Assembly (NCBI RefSeq): GCF_033568475.1
Contig: NW_027331831.1
Location: 15,252,001 to 15,316,000, forward strand
Direction of reading: 5' to 3'
Origin: Henckelia pumila
Lineage: Eukaryota > Streptophyta > Magnoliopsida > Lamiales > Gesneriaceae
DNA: 64,000 bases
This document shows, piece after piece, positions 47,301-59,687 of the stretch (position 1 is the stretch's first letter; every line of letters starts with the position of its first letter). Made by a program: the position numbers and the translations under genes. The notes beneath the pieces were generated by a model. The model was not told the DNA's origin. It saw only the letters and a program-made list of their open reading frames with translations, and made no database searches.

Positions 47301-50300
47301 TACCGTGCATAGAACAATGACACTAAACCAAATTATGCCCAATGTCACACATTCCATTTCTATCCATACTGTCATATACTATATGCAAAGCCTCGAAAGA
47401 GTTTCAAAGATGCTCATGAGTTGCAATTCCAAGAAATTAACAAAAGAAATCAAACAATCAAGATACCGGTGAGCCACAAAAAAAATAAAATGCAATATTA
47501 TGCGATAAAAATACGAAAATCCCAGAGAATATGTTGGGCTGCTAGTTACTTGGCCATGACGATTTAGAGATATGACACAATCCAAAAGCGCTTATGAATT
47601 AATATTGATCGAACAAAAATGAAATAGGAAATTCTTTCCCAGAGATGAACTCTATATATAAACAGCCAACCCTAGATAAATGCTAGTTTTCCCTAGTCTA
47701 AGCTAGCCTCGATACTTGAGAAGACAAAAAAACTGAATGACCCCACCATTCTCTTCTTCACGTATTTAATCCTTTTCTCCCTCTCTAGATTCTTGCAAGG
47801 CTTTGTGACTCTTAGGCCCACTTTAGGTTCGGGCTCAAAACATTAAAGCCCATAACTATATTTGAGTCCCTAACAAAATATCTCTATACAAGTTCTCTCG
47901 CACTACCCTAGCTATGCTAGTGATCACTATCAAAATTATCACTACATGAAAATGACAGCATCCTTTCCTCGTACTTTTTAAACCCCTTTCCCCATGTGTG
48001 TGTTCTCTATTACATCTAGTTTTTACATCCTTGATAATGGGCCTCTCCTTATTTTCTTGGCCCAATTACTCAAGCCACCAACACGTCCCACCCCCTCTTC
48101 TAAAACAGTCTTGTCCTTGAGACTGAAATCTGGAGATTGTGAAGTCAATATATCAGTGTCTTCCCACGTGGTTTCATCTAATGGTCTCCCTTCCAACTCA
48201 CTAGCACATGATGAATCTGCTCATTCCCCTCTTCTTTGTCCTCCTGTCCAACACTTTTTTTGGGACAAATTTTTGTTGCCTAGGCTTCTTCCAAGTCAGC
48301 TGGTAATTTTACGTAAAATAAAGTGTCAAGTAGGATGCAGTAAATCTCTTGTATTACATTTCTTCTTATTAGCTGAAGCCGTATGTATATGAACTTCAAA
48401 GTGTTCAAGACTATTTGTACAACCACCTTTTTCCATGGACAAAAGGAAACATAGTAGTCACAATTCAACTCTACTAGTTTACTACTTTACTGAGAGACTA
48501 AATTTAGCTAGAAGGTAGAGCTATGACTTAAAGAGTTCAATATTTTAAAGACAGGATATTGTTTGAACATACAATCTTGCGGAGGCAAGACTCTGATAGT
48601 AGCACGTAGCTCCTGAGCAGCAGATGGAGGAGGAGAGGCAGTTGGGCGACAATAGCCTGCATGCATAAGAACTACAGAGCAGAACGCAGCATTAGTCAAT
48701 CAATATCAGAATGATCTTGTTGGGTTTTAAATACATAGACTGTAAATAGCATAATGTCAACACTACATATACCAGCCACCAAATCAGAATCAACAGTATA
48801 TACATCTGTTCCCCACAGCTGCCCACCCCTCACCTGCAAAGAAATTGTTTCTAAAAGTTGAAAAAATCACAGGAGATAAAATATGAAAAGCAGAATTTTT
48901 TTTTTTGAAAAAAAAAAAGGAAACCAGATCCTCAAGGAACTAAGGATATGTGATTATGTTCCAGTGTTTCCGGAAAGCATTTCCTCGAAATGTATTTCTG
49001 GAAATCAAGTTCGGGGATGTGAAGCATGGTCGGTTTTTTTTTAAGGGAACATCTCCTATCATAAATTTTCGAAGTTTCAGATTATTTCTACATGTATGAA
49101 ATTCAAATAATCGATTCTCAACATCTCAAAATACATGGCCTCACGAATTGTTCACTCTGTACTTCGCTTGCATTAATACATATAACTCAACATGAACAAA
49201 ATAACAAATATGTTCTGGCTTATTCAGATGTATGGACATGCATAAATTAAAATTATAAAAACAAAACTAAGACATCATAATCGATTGCAAATAAAAGAGG
49301 TGGTTCGAGTTAATTCAAATGCTACAAGGAGAACTTTTCCCCTCAATGTGTGTCATTGCCAGAAGAAAGCCCTATTTCGATTGAACTTCTTTGTCTCTTG
49401 TATAATTAAACAATGATATCGATACATCACAGAACATCACAGCCCAAAGAATCACAAAGCTAAAGCACGGAGACTATGTAAAGCTAAAAAAAATAGTGTC
49501 ATCAGCATTCCAATTGATCGTACTTGTGCACACCAAATTACCACATAATGTCAATATCAAAAAAGTGGATAATAATCTTACTTGCCGATTAGTAGCGGTA
49601 ACATGTTCAGCTGGTATCCGGATTTCCAAAGTAGGACCATTTTGAGAGCCTTCACATGCTTCATCAGTTGGAGATGATTCATATTCTTTCCACAGCCTTA
49701 TCAGCTCTTGCATGCACTCACCAATTTTATAAACAACACAGGACATATCCGGCTTACCTAGAAACAGACCCAAATAATTCATGAGCAATATAATAACACA
49801 AAGGAAGATTGTGTGCCTTGGCACCAGTCAGCACTGACAACACCTTGAAAGGCTGGGTAGGGTACTGATAATTTATTCTGATTAGAAAACAAATGTACCG
49901 CTGAACTTATAAGAACCTATTAAGACTAGATAATGAACGGACAGATCGACACTTAAATATAAGAAAGGCTGTTGAAGTAACTCTCAAGTCAAGACTGAGG
50001 AGTGTGTGAAATTAAAAAAATGATTATCAGTTTCATTGAACAAATGGTAACTTTTGTTTCCTAGCAACTCAAAGATCTCGTGAAAAGAAGATGTAAGTTG
50101 TATTCCACAGCGCTAAACCAAATGAACATAAAATATAAATATGAAATCAGAATTGCATTGGTCAGTTTGATGGATGAAAAGCATCCAAATAAGTAGTCTT
50201 TCTCCACAAATAAATGAATTTAACTAGCAAATCAACTCAGCTATCTACACATTGTTGAATAAGAAAGAGAAACATGAGAAATTGAGTAAAATTTTGTCAA

Positions 50301-53300
50301 TTGAAACCTTGTTAACATGAAAACAAGGACTTTTTTAAAAATATTGATACCAACATTTCTTCAATTATCTTCATTAATTTCAAGAATTATGTCCTGAGCA
50401 GGAATACTGTTCAAATTTTCAAACCCAAAATAGAAAAGAGCATATAAGAAAATGTTTCAACACATTTCAGTGGCACACAGTGAAAGCAAAGGGAGTAGAC
50501 TTCCTGTTTGACAAAGCCAATCAAGCTTTACAGATAGAAAAATAAACTGGAAACATACCCTGAGACCTGCATAAAAACAAGGAAAAAATGGTTAATACAA
50601 ATACTTTAAAACCAAGGATAAACATCACTGGTTCATCACAACAGTAAACTCTACCACAAAAGATCAACATCAAAGAAATTTTCAAGCATAATGTAAACAG
50701 CCAATGGAAAGGATGAGTCAGGGTATGCTATTGTTACTATCAGCAGAACTGTCACAAGTTAAGGGTTGAAAGATATGCCCAATTCTACAAATTTAAGTGT
50801 CACATCTACCATATGAAGAATCAACGAAAGCAAGCATAATAGACAAGCAGAATACTGATAAAGATAGTTTTACGGAAATTTATCTAATTTCGAATAGGAT
50901 TGAGTTTGTTTTATGTTTAATTTTGAATTCATTTGTTATCTGTTTCTCTTCCAGAAGTTAGAGAGTTAGGTAGATAAGTGCCCTACAAATATCACATGTA
51001 TCTTGATTGATTCTGCATCAGTGAATTTTACTTTCATATCGCTGCCCTCTTTCACCATTCACGGCAAAGACATTGTTCACACTCCACCAGTTGGAATAGA
51101 GGAGAGAACCTTAGTGGTTAAAAGAATAAAAAATGCATTCCCCTTCTCGCTAACAACATTTCCCTTGAATGAATCTTGATATTAGAAATTCGATGAAATT
51201 AGTAGTAACGCATAATAGGAGGAAAGAATCAACTTGCTGGCTTTATCTCTGAATTAAATAAATACTTTCTTTGGTTACATCGGGGACTCGGTAATTTGTT
51301 TAATGTTTTGTCTTCCAGAAGTAACAAAATGTAGTGCACAATAGATCGATAATTCAGTAAATTAACGGGGGTGAAGGTAAACTCACTGCTAAGTACGATT
51401 TAGAAATTTAAAAGAAAAGGGAACATTCACAGAAGAGGGAGGAGTTAAGTTGATGAGAGAAAAGGCGCTTCCTCAGGCGGGGAGACAAGCTATTTGACGG
51501 CGACTCCTCTCTCTGCCTCAAAGCAGCCCACTCCAAACCCCCTTCCCCTTGGGAAAATCAAACATGAAGCCACCTCAATCAGCAGCAAAGGCACGCAATA
51601 AAGTTAAATTTCCTTTAATAATTTGGTTGTGTTCTTACAATTGTGACATAAATGTTTGCATTCATGATACCTTAGGACTAGTTCCAATTAATGGACCATG
51701 TAAATTATTTGAACTGCACAAGAATCCGTAGTGTAAACCCCACAGGGTGCAAAATCATGCATGAATAATTGAAGTGAGAGATAAACAGGCAGTTATACAT
51801 TGTAATTGCTCCCAGCAGATGATAAGAGACGAGGTATTGTGCGTGCAAATGATATAAATTTCTGACAATTGAAAGTAAATAATAAAATCTATGACATTTT
51901 CTTGAGTTTACTCCAGGGTGACGTATCATGATTTAAAAAAGAAAGAATTAAGTGAGATCAATTCATAATACTGAGTGAAACATGTATATTCATCGATTAA
52001 TGTGCAAGGGGAACCCTTTCCGGCTACATTCTAGTAGATCTGTAATTCAAATGCTTTATCAAATGTCAACCGTAAACTATCTGGCCAAAAGTTCTAACCG
52101 TCAGCCATAACAAATAAATATTGATATAAATAACCATCGTTAGTAACAAAGCGGCAAATGTTTCAGATCAATAATTTTCCTATGAGTAGATCTCTTGTAA
52201 GGCAGTCTCAAAGATCTATATCTACGAGACAGGTCGACTCGATCCACGTCTACATTGAAAAATAATATTTTTCATGAGTCGAGTCGAATCGGTTTGGAGT
52301 TTTTCTATTTCCTATATAACTTTCTCTTTCTTGCTCCTTTTTTTTTTTAACCATAGGAAATAAGGGGTTGCATATACAGTCACCTTCGTATCATTGACCC
52401 CTTACAAACTAAGACTAAAACAATTACAAAATACACGTAAATCTATTTTAAGCAAAGATTGTTGGAAATTGGCATCGTACATTAGAGCATTTTGTCAAAC
52501 TAACCTTATATTAAAAAGATGGAAGTGGATAACAAAACTGAATTTGTAAAATTCACTCCCAATTTACGAGTACTACCATAGCTAACTTGTTATTTCAAAC
52601 CACAATTGACAAAGTAACCAAATGCACTATCTTCACCGACACATTTTAATAGAGGAAAGATTCGAAGAAATTTATAAATTCTGCTGTAAATAATTAAAAT
52701 GCCCAAATCTTCAGAAAAATTTTGAAAAATGCAAGAAGTGACTACTTACTTAAAAGTGATTTAAGATAAATGAAAAGCTGTGTCTTATGTCACTCGTTTC
52801 TATTTGATCAAATAATATTATCCCCAAATATCCTTTAAAGGTGTTTTACAAAGTGAAAGCTTGCCTTATTGAAATTATGAATGGTTATTGCATATGGTAG
52901 CCACAACTTCACTATATTCTGAATTTATGTCTGCCATTTTGTTTACCCTGCTTGAAATTTGTTAAAAGCATTAGCAGTAGTCTTTACAAGGTGGAACTAA
53001 AACTAGTAATTATAGTACACCCATTTTTTTATATATAAGAATAAAGGTGTTGATAAGTCTCTTAGTATTTCGACAAAATAATTATTCCACGCCCATATTA
53101 TGTGAGATTCATGAGATTGGGATAATTCACATCACGTCCCAAAAGCCTTGAAATCGCACAATTCATTGCATCATGCCCCAGAAGCCACGAAAGCATAATC
53201 TGTGAAAATATGACACCATAGACCTTCACCAATCACCACATATATTGACTGCTTTACAAGAATGGAAAGTAAATGACAGAGACTAACAGCTTTAATTTCA

Positions 53301-54724
53301 TTAATGTATCTACCAGTAATAAACATGTCGTGGAATATTAAACATACGTCGATGGTTTTCTTATGAGTGAGAACCGACAATCAAGAGAAATGAATACAAA
53401 CAACAAGTCAAATGTTGTAACATTCTATTCTAGTAATCTCCAAATGTATTTTGCTGAAATAACTTCTAATTAAGAAGATGCGACACATGCCATAATCTAT
53501 TAGGCAACACATTTGAATGTTCTTGTAATTAGATCTCGAAGTGAAATATTGAGACTATCCTGACATAATAGTAATAATCTAAAACACATGAAAATATTAA
53601 GAATAAATGACAAACATTCTCGTGATTCCACATCACTCGATAAAATGAAAAAGGCATACCCTTCATTATCATTGGTACAGGTTCTAAATCGTTGATCACG
53701 GTTTCCTGTCTGAGGACTGCCTCTTGGTCGAAGCATCCTTTTTCGCTGATGAACTCCAGAAATGAAAATTTCCTTATCCCTTTCGGTAACCACATCGGAA
53801 GCCATGCACCCTTCTTCAGAATCTTTATCATGATACTTGATGCGTTTATCAGGTCTTTCTGATTCTACATCTGCATCTCTTTCCTTTTTCCTATCTCTTA
53901 TTTCCCTGTCAGTGTCTTTCTTCGGCAGCTCTAAACTTGAAGTGTCTTGACCAACAACTTTTCCAGAACTATCTACCAATTCTCTCTCACTATGTGAAGT
54001 CTCTTTCTCAGAAACATTCCATGATTCCCTCTTTATATGATCCTTGTCCCTTTCGTTCAGTTTATCCTTATCTTTCGGAGTATCTTTCTTTTCGTTTCCC
54101 CACCTCTCGGGCTCTCTCTCATCCATTAGCGAAAGTTTGTTCTCACTGCCGCTGTTACCAGTTTGCAATATGTTCCGACGATCACTTCTATCTCTGTCCC
54201 TTTCCACCCAGTCACGGTGCTTCAGTTCTTTTCTCTTACGATCTTTGTCTTTGAATTTATCATCCGCTTTCATGTCAACCTTGTTCTCCCCAACTGCTTC
54301 ATGTGTTTCAGCAAAGTCCCGCCCGTCAATAGTTAAGCCTTCCTTTGAAGTATCAGCGGGTCCATGAAAGCTTGCCCGAGATGGATGCCAGGTCTCTGCA
54401 TTTCCTCCGGGGGCATCATTGTAAAGCTTTGGACGGTGTTCCTTCAAATCATTCCAACTCCCATGACTGTTAGATTCGTTGCTACCATCCTTATCCAGCT
54501 TTGCATCACCCTTATGTTCAGAAGAAGTATCCTTTTCATGCTTTACATCTTTACAATCATCACCTCTGCTATTAGATTTATCACATTTAGCATTCGGCTG
54601 CAATTCCCTTGATTCAGATTTTATATCAACCGTGGGTTCCTTGATGCTGTCTTTTGAATCCCTCGTCTCCATCCTGCTCTCTGAATCGACAAGCTCAGAA
54701 TGAGAGTCATTAGATGTTGACACC
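44397..54724 (-). CDS. HDC1: HDC1-like histone deacetylase complex protein (RXT3-like), 5' end lost
   Basis: Eleven exons: 53660-54724, 50559-50566 (8 nt), 49582-49757, 48773-48833, 48573-48671, 47160-47254, 46900-47013, 46402-46469, 45512-45622, 44645-44882 and 44397-44507. All phases agree, giving 714 codons and a TAG stop. The first exon is a charged Lys/Glu/Asp/Arg-rich, probably disordered region. Downstream lies the conserved RXT3-like part: CMQELIRLWKEY, RIPAEHVTATNRQV, VRGGQLWGTDVYT, HAGYCRPTASPPPSA, NNVRSRAWGAAIGCSYRVER, EVLYLETHS, CKRPLPQKI and WSQTGVWIAGREYAL. In Arabidopsis HDC1 works with HDA6/HDA19 deacetylases in chromatin. The first exon opens with GTG, has an in-frame TAG just upstream, and abuts an LTR at 54715. 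The first usable in-frame ATG is 54670-54672. The original N-terminus appears missing, so the gene may be truncated or non-functional. Confidence 0.9.
45395..45480. repeat. Tandem 35-bp repeat in an HDC1 intron
   Basis: The stretch CTTTCTGGAAAGATATAGCA occurs twice in direct succession. A second, ~64-bp tandem duplication containing GTTCTAGTAGATAACAC lies at about 45815-45945, in the neighbouring intron. Confidence 0.8.
47640..48130 (-). repeat. Gypsy-type retroelement remnant in an HDC1 intron
   Basis: Read on the minus strand, 48085-48130 contains GAGGACAAG-like and TTTTAGAAGAGGGGGT sequence typical of the end of a gypsy pol frame and the purine tract before the 3' LTR. LTR-like DNA follows to about 47640. 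It lies wholly within the 1.3-kb intron 47255-48572. Confidence 0.45.
50559..50566 (-). other. HDC1: 8-nt microexon of HDC1
   Basis: Minus strand TTTTTATGCAG, then GTCTCAGG, then GTATGTTT: a good acceptor and donor separated by 8 nt. Inserting these 8 bases between 53660 and 49757 gives the codons G-S-Q-G and keeps the frame into KPDMSCVVYKIGE. Skipping it would shift the frame. Confidence 0.85.
50567..53659 (-). other. Long first intron of HDC1 (as preserved)
   Basis: 3.1 kb. It holds a GC-richer, CT/GA-rich island at ~51440-51560 that looks like promoter or 5' UTR DNA, and a short dispersed repeat at ~52191-52300 with CTACGAGACAGGTCGACTCG-type sequence. No other exon is recognised. Confidence 0.5.
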
Positions 54725-55060
54725 CTATACTACATATTTGGAAGTATAGGTGTCGCTAAATTAGGGATTGTAAATGGAAATGTGCCACTCCTATTTAGGC
54801 TAGAATTATTGCATGAATTACTCTTTTTTATCCTATTTATGATACAAATCTTGAACAATACTGAGAATCAATATTATCTTACCCATATTTTCTCCTTCTC
54901 TATTCATCATGGCATAAATCCACGGCTCCATAACCCTTAATCAATTCGCTGTTGTCGCCTTCTTCCTGAAAACCGCAGAACCCTACGCCAGCGTTGTGTT
55001 GTCACGCTTCTTCTTCTTCTGTTGACTGTTGCCGATCCCTTCTAACAAGCTCAAAGATGC
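54715..55060 (+). mobile_element. Copia-type LTR plus start of internal region, truncating HDC1
   Basis: A ~195-bp segment (54715-54909) starts TGTTGACACC and ends CATCA. It contains the CTATTTAGGCTAGAATTATT and CAATACTGAGAATCAATATT stretches typical of short copia LTRs. Directly after it TGGCATAAATCC stands where a TGGTATCAGAGCC primer site would be, followed by leader-like sequence to ~55060. The LTR begins inside the sequence that should be HDC1 exon 1. No right-hand half is seen, so the element is truncated. Confidence 0.6.
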
Positions 55061-55551
55061 GATCTTTTGTATGAGCCCAATAAGCCCAACATCACTATTT
55101 CAAAAAGGCCCAGAAAACCTAAGGCAAAATGGACTACAAACTACAAAGCATCGATGATGGGCTCAAGTTCCCCAACCTCCAACAATCACAAGCTAGCTAT
55201 GCCAATTTGCCAAACTATTCTTCAAATTATCGTTCATAAATAAATAATTAATATAAATAATAATAAATAATTAATCAAATATCGGAAACTATTTGAAAGT
55301 GAAGGGGAAGTTGGGCTGAGGGAAATTCCAAATATCCGCAACGGGATTTGGCAAACTGTCTGAAAATTTCTTGAATTCATAGCAATATGAAAATAAATAG
55401 GATTCAAAATTTTCATTTTTTTCCAACCTGTACAATTTATTTTGATGCAACAATAAATAATTTCATTATTTCAAGAAATAGATTTTTCTCTCAATCATGA
55501 AAAATATCATTTTTTAATACATTTCACACAACTTATAATTTTAAAACTTAA
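55061..55551. other. AT-rich DNA with GGCCCA motifs
   Basis: 55070-55125 has several GCCCAA/GGCCCA motifs (site II-like on the minus strand), which could be relics of the HDC1 promoter displaced by the retroelement. No exon is seen. Confidence 0.35.
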
Positions 55552-57280
55552 GAGTGTGTTTGGTTTCATTAGACAAAAGAGAAAAAATGTTTTTTATTTA
55601 AAAAAAAAATGCTTTATTGTGTGATATGTGTTTGGATAAAATTTAAATGTTTTTAAAAATACTTAATTAAGCCAAAATAAGTGTTTTTTTTAAAACTCAT
55701 ATTTATAGCTGTAGTGACCCGCTTCGTGCTCACCTACTAATCAAGAGCTTACGCATGTAATTAACTTAATCAAGCACAATCAGATAAATCACAACGGAAG
55801 TTATAAAAAATATACAAATTCAAGATGATTAAATCTTAAATACAACCAAATCAAATAAATACCGAATAAAATATTAATCTAGAACCCCTCTAGTGACCCC
55901 TGCTACCAAGCCTGGTCACCGACCAACCACTGATCTCGCTCCTGGTCCACCTGCAAACCTACCTCGTCGAATGGGGTGTCCGAGATAAAAGTAGGGACGT
56001 GAGCGCTAACGCCCAGTACGTAATATATCGAATATAAAAGTCTATATGATGCATGCAACATAAAATATGAATGCTCTGGATAAACTGAGATCATATCTGG
56101 AAAATCATGCTCAGAACATAGGCGACTCCAGTATGCGCACGCTAATCCAAAGATTTAGTGGGTGCCACACATACTGAACTCGATCTTGGACTATCACCGT
56201 CCTGGGTAAACCGCGCACGCTGCCCCGTCGGTTCAGTGGGTGTCACACGGTACCCGATCGTACAACAAAACAACCCTAAGGCTGATCGACCCTAGAACAA
56301 CTGGCTATCTCAAAAGGATAACATGCTCAACATGGTATGCAAATGCCGCATACAAATCGTGAACAGTATATCATGCATATCATGACAGATAATAATGCAA
56401 CACATAAACATGTATATTCGGTTGGCTATCTCAGTTTGTACTTATGTACCTCTATAAACGCAGTCCTAGAAGCACCTCTCTAGGTTCCAAGCCTACAAGT
56501 CAATATTTTCATGCATCACTAATAATTTTCTAAAAGCCTTAACTAAGCTAATAGTTACTCTCAAAAGCTAATCAGAGTCTAGACTTATACTTGAGTCCGC
56601 CGTCAGTCCGCTGATGTCGAAGTCATTGACCCAAGCATAGCTCCGCTACAAGCCCCGTAGCACCTTGCTAGTGCCCCGACCCTCGAGAATATAACCCAAA
56701 ACACTCGAATATAGACTAAGGGTTCGAAAATCCTTCAATTTTTGCATCTGAAAAATGAAGTTTGTACGCATATTTATAGGCCAGAGATCGGACGGTCTGT
56801 TTTGCCACTTGTCCGAGCATTTTGAAACCTAGTTCATAGTTGAGATCGGACGGTCCGTTCTGGGATCGGACGGTCCATTCTGATCCGGATGCTCCGAACT
56901 GCTTCGGTCCTTCCGAACTCGTTGGCTGCTTCTGAACTGTCTAAGATCCCCGGGACCATTTTAACCATTTTTGGACGTTTCGGATCTGATTTTCCATTTA
57001 TTTTCACCAAATAATGACTCCTTAAATATGTTTTGCCACTTTTAAAATTATATGTCATTTTCTAACATGTTTAAAATCACTTAATCTTGTAAAATAGCGG
57101 GCTACTACAGTAGCTTTTCAAATGATTTTTTTTATAACTCAACTTTAAAAAAGTGTTTTCAATCTATTTATCCAAACACAAATTTATTTCAGCTTTTAAT
57201 TAATAAAATGTTTTTAAAAGTCAACTTAAAAAAGCACTTATTTTTTTTTATTAAAAAAATTACTGAAGGCAAACGGGCTC
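55552..57280. mobile_element. Foldback MITE interrupted by a solo LTR
   Basis: The left end GAGTGTGTTTGGTTTCATTA and the right end ..GGCAAACGGGCTC are inverted, flanked by TTAA on both sides. Once 55710-57109 is removed the element is about 330 bp with complementary arms (AAAAGTG..TTTAAAAACA motifs). A PIF/Harbinger-type MITE is likely. Confidence 0.65.
55710..57109 (-). mobile_element. Solo LTR, family A, TSD ATAGC/GTAGC
   Basis: Exactly 1400 bp from TGTAGTGACCCGCT to AGCGGGCTACTACA, with 14-bp near-perfect inverted termini and a 5-bp TSD (one mismatch) at 55705-55709 and 57110-57114. The minus-strand TATA box CTATAAATA is at ~56771-56779. Just upstream of it (56785-56930) are repeated GATCGGACGGTCCGTTC-type motifs. 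It aligns with 11502-15223, 59089 onwards and 63252 onwards. Non-coding. Confidence 0.85.
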
Positions 57281-59088
57281 TTAATATGAAACAAAAAGAT
57301 ATTTTGTGTGTCTGTATTTGAGATTTGAGATGCCGAAGGCATGAGCTGAATTTTATATAAAAATTTTAAAGAAACAACAAGTAAACAAGATTTAAAATTT
57401 ACAACAATGTTAATTATTTTGAGATTATATAAATTTATATTATATACATATAGAAAATAATATTTGTATATAATATTACACACGCAATACGTGTCCAGTG
57501 CAGCTAGTTCAAATTAAATAACGAGATGTAGTGAATGCAATAAGGTAACAAAAATGTAATCATATATCATTATATTAAAGTTAAACTTACTATATTTGTG
57601 TATGATGAAGCCTGCCAAATTTATTCTTCATAATTTCCTTTCTTCAACCCTCCCCTCATCCTGTCTCTAATTTCAATCAACCAATCAAGTCATACAAATT
57701 ATTTAATGTTTGTTGCATATAATTTTCATATTATAGATGATTATCGATGTTATTTAATTAGATTTATGATCAAAATAAATAATGTCAAGACAATCTATAA
57801 AAACGTGTATTATGTTATTTTACTTTATAAATAGGATAGTTCGATGAAAATTCATTTGAGTGTTGACTCTTATAACTTCTCCTTATTCATATCTCTATTA
57901 TATTGGAACTACTCTTGCGCAGGGCACGCAAATAATTTATTTTTTATTTTTAATACATTTTTTTGTTTTTTTATAATTCTAAATAATATATAAATAATAA
58001 TTTATTATTTTATTTATAGTTTTAATAATTAAATATTCAAATAAAAAAAATTTATTATAATTATTCATTTAATTTCATCAATAAATATTTAATTATTAAT
58101 TTTATTTAATATTTATTAATTCATATTAATATTAAATAATTAAGAAATGACTTATAAATAATATAATTGTGTAATATAAATACAAATAATTAAAATTTTG
58201 TATCTGTATTTTTGCTTGAAGTTGTATTTATATTGTATTCGTATTATGTTTGAAATTGTATCCATATTTATAAATTTTAATAATTCTCGTCTATGAATTC
58301 GTATTATATATAATTTAATTTATATATAATAATAATAATTAAATAATAAACTTAAATTTTATTATTTGCATTTATTAATAATAAAAAATTATACAATAAA
58401 AATATTAATTATATTGATAAAGTAAAAAGATATTAAATAAATGATAATAATTAATATAAGTACAATAAAACGAATATTCCGAGAATATTTTTTTTAGTGT
58501 TAGATTTGAAGTAAATGGGTTGAAGATAGATGTTATATGGTGCAGAATTTACACTATTTTAGTGCAAAATTTGCACCAAAATGGTGTTTGTGGTTGGATA
58601 TTCCCTTATGATTCTTTTGTCATTTATAACACGTTATCAGCACGAACCGCAGCTTGATGTTTGCAAAAAATAATTAGTGAAAAAAAATTTCAGAATATAT
58701 AATCAAGACAAATTTGATTGAAATAAAAGATATACATATAAATTATATGATTATAAATATGATGGTTTAGTTGATTATTTACCTCCAATCAACTATTAAG
58801 ATCATTGATTTTGATAATAAATGTGTTATGTTTTGAGATATTGATAGCATATATTGTAAATATTATGTTAACTAATAACGATGAGATATCTCATTTAATA
58901 TTGATTTTTTTTTTTGCAACCAAAATATATGTGTGTTGAAAATTAATGGGTATGCGATAAATGTACTACAATAAATATCTTTAAAATATTGAAAATAATT
59001 TGAATTGATAGAAATGATATTTGTATGATGTAATTTCTCATTTGTTATTATTGTAAAACAATGTTTGTAACATTGAGGGAGAGGAAAA
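57281..59088. other. AT-rich transposon-derived DNA
   Basis: A possible Helitron 3' end, CACGCAATACGTG hairpin then GCAGCTAGT followed by T, is at 57481-57508. AACACGTTATCAGCACGA at ~58629-58646 resembles the sequence directly after the LTR of some copia elements, so 58.5-58.6 kb may be an LTR end. No gene is recognised. Confidence 0.4.
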
Positions 59089-59687
59089 TGTAGTGACCAC
59101 AATTTTATTTTACGCGCATAAAGGATAAACATGACTATGGGGTCATTAATTAAGAAAATTAAGGTCATTAAACAGTTCGAAACCAAGAATTAAAGTTCGG
59201 ACCCCCCGAAATGTTCGAATCAACAAAGAGAGTTCAGATGCATTTCAGAAACACCGAACATAGATCGGACCTTCCGAAGTTGCATGGCTAATCAATGAGT
59301 GTCAAACGTGCACGTATACGTAAGAAAACGGATCTTCCAAAGGTCAGTTCGGACCTTTCGAATGCAGTTGTCAACTTAGGTGTCAAAACGTTGTTGACAC
59401 GTCGACCATGCAGAGTTCAGACCTACTGAACTAGGGATCGGACCATCCGATTGTATCCTATAAATAGGCCTCAATATTTATCATTTTAGTGTGTTTTGGG
59501 TGTTTTCTCTTGATTCTAATCTATATTTGAGTGCTTATAACCATATATCGAGGGTCGGGCATTAACGAGTTGCTATTGGAGCTGTAGCGGATCTGTGCTC
59601 AAGTGGCGGGCCTTCGACACTAAAGGGCTATCGACATACGAAGGAATAGATTCGAATCTACATTAGATAGTGGGAGTTGTTAGATTA
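59089..59687 (+). repeat. Truncated family A LTR, plus orientation
   Basis: Starts TGTAGTGACC. It carries the palindromic TCGGACCTTCCGA-type block (59195-59452) and then TATAAATA at 59459-59466. The GAGGGTCGGGCATTAACG and GCTGTAGCGGATC stretches match the reverse of 56640-56700. It is cut off at the copia LTR that begins at 59688. Confidence 0.68.

Noticed and set aside
53500..54723. Reading the K/E/D-rich frame as a complete single-exon gene of 407 codons
   Set aside because: It begins with GTG, not ATG. Its last ~50 codons after NDNEG are intron translation, because a GT donor at 53659 and ten further exons in phase show it is the first part of HDC1.
54840..54975. A short upstream HDC1 exon starting ATGGAGCCGTGG and ending at a GGGTAAGA donor
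   Set aside because: Its phase does not fit any acceptor near 54724-54732, and the same DNA reads better as a copia LTR and leader on the other strand.
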